From Amylibacter sp. IMCC11727 (GTDB lineage: Bacteria; Pseudomonadota; Alphaproteobacteria; Rhodobacterales; Rhodobacteraceae): 64,000 nucleotides of DNA. Every line of letters begins with the position of its first letter. The first letter of the stretch is position 1. The notes below the pieces were generated by a model. That model was not told the origin of the DNA, searched no databases, and saw only the letters and a list, made by a program, of their open reading frames with translations. The DNA lies in the NCBI RefSeq assembly GCF_029854195.1, contig NZ_CP122960.1:2114001-2178000 (forward strand). Reading direction: 5' to 3'. A program made the position numbers and the translations under genes. Shown here piece by piece: positions 59,243 to 64,000 of the stretch.

Positions 59243-59683
59243 TCACCGCCAGCGAATGCTCGCTTGATAGGTTGCAACACCCGAAATCAACCCGCCAATC
59301 ACAATGACAAGCAGGATATCTTGGTTCAGCGACATCACCACATATTCAAATGACTTTTCAATCCACGCCAACGGCATGGACATAATGTCCTTAGATTTAA
59401 ACTGCTGCAGGTTTTGGGACACAAAATAAAACGCAAACACCATGCCAGAGCCGATCAGCAAAAACACCAGACTGCGCACGCCAGACAAGGCCCCAGAAAA
59501 ATTGCTGTGCCCTGGGCGTCTGCCTAGAGAATACCAGCCTGCGAAAAAGCCAACGACCATATTGGTTGCGATAAACCGTGCGCCAATCGGAATGTCCGTA
59601 TTCTGCCCGATAAACACATACGCCCCCGCAGCAGCCGTCAGGGCCAATGCCAAAGCTGCGATCAGTTTTGCTGCTGTTGGCAT
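59243..59683 (-). CDS. trgA: TrgA family membrane protein
   Basis: A 146-aa inner-membrane protein with four hydrophobic segments (about residues 5-25, 33-52, 65-88 and 118-138). It starts MPTAAKLIAALALALTAAAG and has the TrgA pattern ATNMVVGFFAGWYSLGRRPG. TrgA is known from the tellurite-resistance locus of Rhodobacter sphaeroides, where its mechanism is unresolved. It sits 26 bp upstream of trgB and 13 bp after the CFA synthase gene. Confidence 0.88.
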   Translation of the reverse strand: MPTAAKLIAALALALTAAAGAYVFIGQNTDIPIGARFIATNMVVGFFAGWYSLGRRPGHSNFSGALSGVRSLVFLLIGSGMVFAFYFVSQNLQQFKSKDIMSMPLAWIEKSFEYVVMSLNQDILLVIVIGGLISGVATYQASIRWR

Positions 59684-59696
59684 CGGTCTATCCTTT

Positions 59697-60908
59697 TTAT
59701 TTTGGGCGCTGAATTGTCACTTGTGTCACATCCGTAGTGCCATAATGAAAGCCCGACGCACAACTTGTAAGATAAAAATCCCACATATTTTTAAATCGTT
59801 GATCAAACGTGGAATTGGTAATTTCAGGCCAAGCCGCGTTAAATGTTTCGTACCAACGGCGCAACGTGATGGAGTAGCTTTCACCAAATTCTACGGATTT
59901 CAGATACTTCAAACCCGCCTTATCCACCTGCTCGCGCAGGGCGTTTGGACTCGGCAACATTCCCCCCGGGAACACATGTTTCTGAATGAAATCAACGGTT
60001 TTGCGATATTGTGGGAACAGTTCGTTGCTGATCGTGATGATCTGCAAGCTGGCGTTGGCACCGGGTTTCAATCGGTCATGCACGGCCTTGAAATACGTGG
60101 GCCAGTATTTTTCGCCCACAGCTTCAAACATTTCAATGCTGGCAATGCCGTCATACGTGCCTGTTTCGTCACGGTAATCGCGCATAACAACGTCTACCTT
60201 ATTGGCCAAACCTGCCTTAAACATACGCTCTTTGGCAAAATCATGTTGTTCTTGGCTGATGGTCAAACAGGTCATCTTGGCCCCACGCGTGCCCGCCGCA
60301 TATTCGGCAAACCCGCCCCAGCCACAGCCGATTTCCAGCAAATGATCGCCTTCTTTCATGCCCATTTCATCACACAGCTGTTCGTATTTTTGCAGCTGGG
60401 CTTTGGCCATGTCTTCCTGCCCTGTTTTAAACAGCGCCGAAGAATAGGTCATAGTTTCATCAAGCCATTTGCTGTAAAAATCATTGCCCAGATCATAGTG
60501 ATAGGAAATGTTTTTACGTGCCTGTGCCTTGGAATTACCGCGCAACCAGTGGAAAAACCGCTCGTAATATTGCACCAACTTTCCGCCCGGAAATCCGTGG
60601 CCCACTTCTTGGTTATTGGCAAAGACCAAATCCAAAAACGCTTGCAAATCAGGCGAAGTCCACCACCCTTCCAGATACGCATCGGAAAAGCCCATGTCCC
60701 CCTCGCGGGCCAAGCGTGAAAACACGTCAGGGTTGATAATGTCCACCCGCGCGTTTGGCCCTGCGTTGGCCGCTTTGATCTGAAACACACGCCCATCTGG
60801 CAGCGCGATCTCTAAAGCGCCGTTTCTAATCTTTTTCAATTGGTGGAACGCCACCGCGAAATAGCGCGGCAGGTCTTTTTGTCCCTCAGTGGATGTAAAT
60901 ACAGCCAT
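59697..60908 (-). CDS. cfa: Cyclopropane-fatty-acyl-phospholipid synthase family methyltransferase
   Basis: A 403-aa S-adenosylmethionine-dependent enzyme that converts unsaturated phospholipid acyl chains to cyclopropane rings. Motifs include the SYHYDLGNDFYSKWLDETMT segment, the SAM-binding LEIGCGWGGFAEYAAG and the SIEMFEAVGEKYWPTYF stretch with the catalytic region. The ATG at 60908 has GGGAGAG six bases upstream. Related family members methylate other lipids, so the exact product is not certain. It precedes trgA by 13 bp. Confidence 0.9.
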   Translation of the reverse strand: MAVFTSTEGQKDLPRYFAVAFHQLKKIRNGALEIALPDGRVFQIKAANAGPNARVDIINPDVFSRLAREGDMGFSDAYLEGWWTSPDLQAFLDLVFANNQEVGHGFPGGKLVQYYERFFHWLRGNSKAQARKNISYHYDLGNDFYSKWLDETMTYSSALFKTGQEDMAKAQLQKYEQLCDEMGMKEGDHLLEIGCGWGGFAEYAAGTRGAKMTCLTISQEQHDFAKERMFKAGLANKVDVVMRDYRDETGTYDGIASIEMFEAVGEKYWPTYFKAVHDRLKPGANASLQIITISNELFPQYRKTVDFIQKHVFPGGMLPSPNALREQVDKAGLKYLKSVEFGESYSITLRRWYETFNAAWPEITNSTFDQRFKNMWDFYLTSCASGFHYGTTDVTQVTIQRPK

Positions 60909-60987
60909 CCATCTCTCCCTGTTTTCTTCTTTTTGCAAAGACTAATCCAAGGTTTTTGCCCTGCCAAGCCTTTCGTTGCTGCCGATA

Positions 60988-62409
60988 TCAATCTTGCGAT
61001 TTATACCCTGAATACGCCTCAAGCGCCCGCTCGCGCCCTTCCTTCAGGCCCACAATGCGCTCTGGTCGTGGATCATCCTCGCTCAACCCCCAGCTTTTCG
61101 GAATGGCTGCAAAGAAATCCGCCGTGCGTGATTGGCCGTTTTCGTCTTTCCAGCCATGCAAATATACACCGCGATACCGCCCCGCACCATCGAATTTCTC
61201 CCCTTGGGTTTCGGGGTTGAACACGCGGAAATACGGGGCTGCATCAGGGCCACATCCCGCAATCCACTGCCAGCCCATCGCGTTGGCGGCAGGGTCCCAA
61301 TCAATCAAAACCTCTTCAAACCACTTCATCCCGATTTTCCAATCGGTCAGCAGATGCTTTGTCAGATGAGAGCCAGCAATCATACGCAGGCGATTGTGCA
61401 TCGTGCCCGTCACATAGACTTCGCGCATGGCCGCATCGACCATGGGTTCCCCTGTCAGGCCACGCCGCCACGCCTCTGCATCGTCGCTGTCATCGCGCCA
61501 GTTAAAGGCATCCCATTCCTCGCGCCAATTGCGTTCCACAATATGGGGCGTGTGAAAAATAAGGTGATAAGCAAATTCGCGCCATACCAGCTCTTTGCAA
61601 AAATGCTCTGCCCCTTTGGCCCCTTCGGCCATGGCCCTTTGCCCAGCATGCCAAATGCGGCGCGGCGCGATTTCGCCATACGTCAGATTTTCAGACAACC
61701 GCGATGTGGCCTCGATACTTGGGAAATCCCGCTCTTGCTTATACCGCTCCACGGCGCTGTCGATGAACTCCATCAATCGCGCTTCGGCGGCGGCTTCTCC
61801 CACACAAACGTATTTCGCCACCACATCGGCCCCACGGCGCATGGCTGCACCCATTTGCCAATCATCCAGATCATCGCTTTTGGGCCAATCTTTCGGGGCG
61901 GCAAGTGTTTCAGGGGCAGCGATACAGGCATCAACATGCGTATCCTTCACCGCACGCCACATGGGCGAATACACCTTAAAGAACCCACCTGCCTTGGTTT
62001 CCACCGTCCAAGGTTCAAACATCAAATGGCCCGCAAAACTCTCTGCGGCGACTCCCATGTCCTTCAGCGCCGCTTTCACCCCTTTGTCACGTTCAATCGC
62101 ATCCGGGTCATAGGCGCGGGACCACACAACCTCGGTTGCGCCTGTTTCCTCTATCAACGCATTTACGACGTCGAGCGCCTTGCCACGCCGCAAGACCAGC
62201 TTTGATCCAACCGCACCCAGACTTTCCGCAAATTTCGCAATCCCAAGCCCAAATCGCCACTTGGGCGCAGCGCCCAGGCTTTCAATCAGCTCATCATGAA
62301 TGAACACAGGGATCACAGGGCGGCCCGTTGCCACCGCATGGGCCAAGGCGGGATTGTCGGCGAGCCGTAAGTCACGGCGCACCCACCATAAAATGGGAGA
62401 ATTTGTCAT
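60988..62409 (-). CDS. phrB: Deoxyribodipyrimidine photolyase (cryptochrome/photolyase family)
   Basis: A 473-aa FAD enzyme that uses light to split pyrimidine dimers in DNA. The N-terminal alpha/beta antenna domain (about residues 1-130) begins ILWWVRRDLRLADNPAL. The helical FAD domain (about 200-470) has TSRLSENLTYGEI, a long helix with WREFAYHLIFH, NRLRMIAGSHLTKHLL and WIAGCGPDAAPYFRVFNP, all typical of class I CPD photolyases. It suits a sunlit surface-water lifestyle. It lies 31 bp after the class V aminotransferase gene. Confidence 0.93.
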   Translation of the reverse strand: MTNSPILWWVRRDLRLADNPALAHAVATGRPVIPVFIHDELIESLGAAPKWRFGLGIAKFAESLGAVGSKLVLRRGKALDVVNALIEETGATEVVWSRAYDPDAIERDKGVKAALKDMGVAAESFAGHLMFEPWTVETKAGGFFKVYSPMWRAVKDTHVDACIAAPETLAAPKDWPKSDDLDDWQMGAAMRRGADVVAKYVCVGEAAAEARLMEFIDSAVERYKQERDFPSIEATSRLSENLTYGEIAPRRIWHAGQRAMAEGAKGAEHFCKELVWREFAYHLIFHTPHIVERNWREEWDAFNWRDDSDDAEAWRRGLTGEPMVDAAMREVYVTGTMHNRLRMIAGSHLTKHLLTDWKIGMKWFEEVLIDWDPAANAMGWQWIAGCGPDAAPYFRVFNPETQGEKFDGAGRYRGVYLHGWKDENGQSRTADFFAAIPKSWGLSEDDPRPERIVGLKEGRERALEAYSGYKSQD

Positions 62410-62440
62410 AAGTCTATTACGACCTCGCGCCTGCTTTGGA

Positions 62441-63661
62441 TCATAAAACTTGGTCCAGTGCTGCAATCAGTTTTTCGACTTCAGCGGCATGGGTGTAATG
62501 CACAAAACTCACCCGCAACACACCATGATCTGGGTCAATGCCCATACCTTGCAAACATCGCACGCCGTAAAAATCACCGCCCCCTGCATTTACCCCCAAT
62601 GGGGCCAAGTCCTGCGCCAATTCCGCCCCCGATTTCTGTGCCAACATGGCCACCGTTGGCGCTTTCTGCTCTGCTTCCGTTGGGCCGAGCAACCGAACAG
62701 AATTCTTGTCCCGCAGATAATCCAATACGGGCTGCAACAATCTAATCTCATGATCGCGCATCAAATCATGGGCAAAGGCACCACGGGCCGCCGCATCCCC
62801 TGCCCCGCCGTGATGTGCGCATAGCGCATCAATATAATCCGCCATGCCCGCACTGGCCGCAACCTGCGCATGATCTGGTCCCGCAGGCGTGAACCGTTTT
62901 TCCAGCGATCCTTCGTTGAAATAATGCCCTTGGTTGGGCAACGTGAACCCCAACCCCTCGCGGATCACCATGATCCCTTGATGAGGGCCGTAAGTTTTAT
63001 AGGCGGAAAACAAATACACATCCGCGCCCAGTTGATCCACATTCGGCAGCCCATGGGGCGCGTAACTCACCCCATCCACACAGGTATAAATCCCAGCCGC
63101 CTTTGCAATGGCGCAAATCTCGGCCACGGGATTGATCTCTCCCACCACGTTCGAACAGTGGGGAAAGCACAGCAACTTGACCTTATCGTCGATCAGGTTT
63201 TGCAACGCAGCCACGTCCAAATGGCCCGTGTCAGGATCAATTTTCCATTCGCGGACCTCAATGCCGCGATCCGCCAACCGCCGCCACGGGCCAGAGTTCG
63301 CTTCGTGATCCTGATTGGTCACAATAATTGCATCGCCCGCATCCATCCACTGCCCAAAAGCCTGCGCCAAAACATAGGTGTTTTGCGTTGTGGAGGGTCC
63401 GAAAGACACCTCATGACTGGCAACACCCATAATCGCCGCCAACCGATCCCGCGCCTCATCCATTTCTGCGCCACCCAACCGTGATGGCTCATAAACACCG
63501 TAGGGCTGCACCTTACGTTCCGTATAAAACCGCGTCAGGCGATTAATCACGTGGCGGCAGGTGTATGACCCCCCTGCGTTTTCAAAAAACGCCTGCCCTG
63601 CCAGCGCTTCGGCCTCAAACGCGGGGAATTGCGCCCGCACAAATTCAATATCCAACGCCAT
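62441..63661 (-). CDS. Class V aminotransferase (cysteine-desulfurase-like)
   Basis: A 406-aa PLP enzyme of the NifS/Csd superfamily. The PLP lysine is in FSAYKTYGPHQG, preceded by the aspartate/histidine stretch TCVDGVSYAPHG. It is similar in size to kynureninase- or isopenicillin-epimerase-like members, and a conserved cysteine of a true desulfurase loop is not obvious. Sulfur donation or another carbon-sulfur reaction is possible but unproven. The ATG at 63661 has GGAGG 8 bases upstream. It is the first gene of the long leftward run. Confidence 0.85.
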   Translation of the reverse strand: MALDIEFVRAQFPAFEAEALAGQAFFENAGGSYTCRHVINRLTRFYTERKVQPYGVYEPSRLGGAEMDEARDRLAAIMGVASHEVSFGPSTTQNTYVLAQAFGQWMDAGDAIIVTNQDHEANSGPWRRLADRGIEVREWKIDPDTGHLDVAALQNLIDDKVKLLCFPHCSNVVGEINPVAEICAIAKAAGIYTCVDGVSYAPHGLPNVDQLGADVYLFSAYKTYGPHQGIMVIREGLGFTLPNQGHYFNEGSLEKRFTPAGPDHAQVAASAGMADYIDALCAHHGGAGDAAARGAFAHDLMRDHEIRLLQPVLDYLRDKNSVRLLGPTEAEQKAPTVAMLAQKSGAELAQDLAPLGVNAGGGDFYGVRCLQGMGIDPDHGVLRVSFVHYTHAAEVEKLIAALDQVL

Positions 63662-63681
63662 GACACTGCCTCCAAATACGA

Positions 63682-63710
63682 AAAACCCCACACGCTAGGT
63701 GCGGGGTTTT
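63682..63710 (-). terminator. Terminator downstream of the BCCT gene
   Basis: AAAACCCC and GGGGTTTT (63682-63689 and 63703-63710) with an inner CAC/GTG pair and a 5-nt loop form a stem followed by a T run on the minus strand. It ends the BCCT transcript just before the aminotransferase gene. Confidence 0.88.
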
Positions 63711-63748
63711 ACTGTTGTTTGAAATGCTTGGGGCTTCAACCCCAATCG

Positions 63749-64000
63749 TTATTCGGCGGGCACTTCATGCACGGTTGTCGCAACGCCAGCGGCCTCGCGG
63801 CGACCATCATTGAAGATCGCTTTGATCAAACCAGCGCACATCTACACCATCACCACCGAGAACGGCAAGGCACCGATCACCATCGCGGTTTGGATCGCTC
63901 CCGTACCGCCAGAGATCAGCAAGCCACCAACCACCAGCGCAAGGGCTGCACCCCAGAACAGAATGTGTGGACGGGCTTTCGGACCTTCGTCACCCGCAGC
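63749..64000 (-). pseudogene. BCCT-family transporter, 3' end with in-frame stop (partial)
   Basis: The window edge cuts this gene, leaving 83 codons. Read on the minus strand it encodes a membrane segment (WGAALALVVGGLLISGGTGA, IQTAMVIGALPFSVVMV) then a TAG at 63842-63844. The same frame then continues through MCAGLIKAIFNDGRREAAGV and ends PAE-stop at 63749. Both parts read like the C-terminus of betaine/choline/carnitine (BCCT) transporters, where a leucine codon would be expected at the TAG. The protein is thus cut about 31 residues short, unless this is a sequencing error. Some BCCT proteins import DMSP or glycine betaine. Confidence 0.65.

Noticed and set aside
1..64000. CRISPR array, prophage, insertion sequence or integrative element
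   Set aside because: I see no regularly spaced repeats of CRISPR type, no transposase, integrase or phage structural genes, and no att-like duplication next to either tRNA gene.

Overview
This window is ordinary chromosomal DNA from an alphaproteobacterium, most likely a marine member of the Rhodobacteraceae (Roseobacter group). The evidence is a PccR-type regulator with its propionyl-CoA carboxylase genes, a trgA-trgB-cysK run, an accB-accC-aat / DUF2155-mlaD-NDUFA12 block, a DMSP-lyase-type cupin, and several families found mainly in Rhodobacteraceae. I see no rRNA, insertion sequence, prophage or CRISPR array. Two tRNA genes (Gly-TCC, Tyr-GTA) are present.

Layout. 1-6.3 kb: a conserved unknown protein, a GMC oxidoreductase with a LysE exporter, release factor 2 and an aminotransferase. 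6.3-13.2 kb: M48 peptidase and DsbA-like protein, acetyl-CoA carboxylase accBC with aat, then the opposing DUF2155-mlaD-NDUFA12 operon and a YdcF protein. 13.2-13.5 kb: a non-coding stretch with a dispersed inverted-repeat element, a 14-bp tandem repeat and a CtrA-like box. 13.5-19.6 kb: ABC exporter, tRNA-Gly, FAH-family hydrolase, a MerR/CueR-type promoter in front of a glutaredoxin-MauE fusion and a cytochrome c, tRNA-Tyr, a second repeat copy, rlmB and a YHS protein. 19.6-34 kb: PA14-like protein, DMSP-lyase-like cupin, CoA-binding protein, metY, a large envelope protein with a repeat linker, mgtE, a TPR/glycosyltransferase-like protein, guanine and 8-oxoguanine deaminases and a SPOR protein. 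34-49.5 kb: two leftward runs dealing with propionyl-CoA (GT-C-like membrane protein, mutase, malic enzyme, prpE, a response regulator; and pccB, small envelope genes, pccA). 49.5-54.6 kb: an RTX metalloprotease, an MFS pump, pccR and a hydrolase. 54.6-63.7 kb: one long leftward run (aminotransferase V, photolyase, CFA synthase, trgA, trgB, cysK, MscS channel). The right edge holds the 3' end of a BCCT transporter broken by an in-frame stop.

How the genes fit together. PrpE activates propionate (and, in Ruegeria, acrylate). PccAB makes methylmalonyl-CoA, the mutase makes succinyl-CoA, and malic enzyme draws C4 units back to pyruvate. The DMSP-lyase-like cupin would supply acrylate to this route. 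TTTGCAAA-type boxes lie in front of both pccB and pccR, matching the PccR operator described in Rhodobacter sphaeroides. The methylmalonyl-CoA epimerase and the acryloyl-CoA reductase (AcuI) are not in the window.

The least explained items are the PilM/PilP-like repeat protein, a response regulator that has lost its GAFTGA loop, a 21-codon proline-rich micro-ORF behind a near-consensus promoter, and the inverted-repeat element whose copy in front of rlmB supplies that gene's ribosome binding site.
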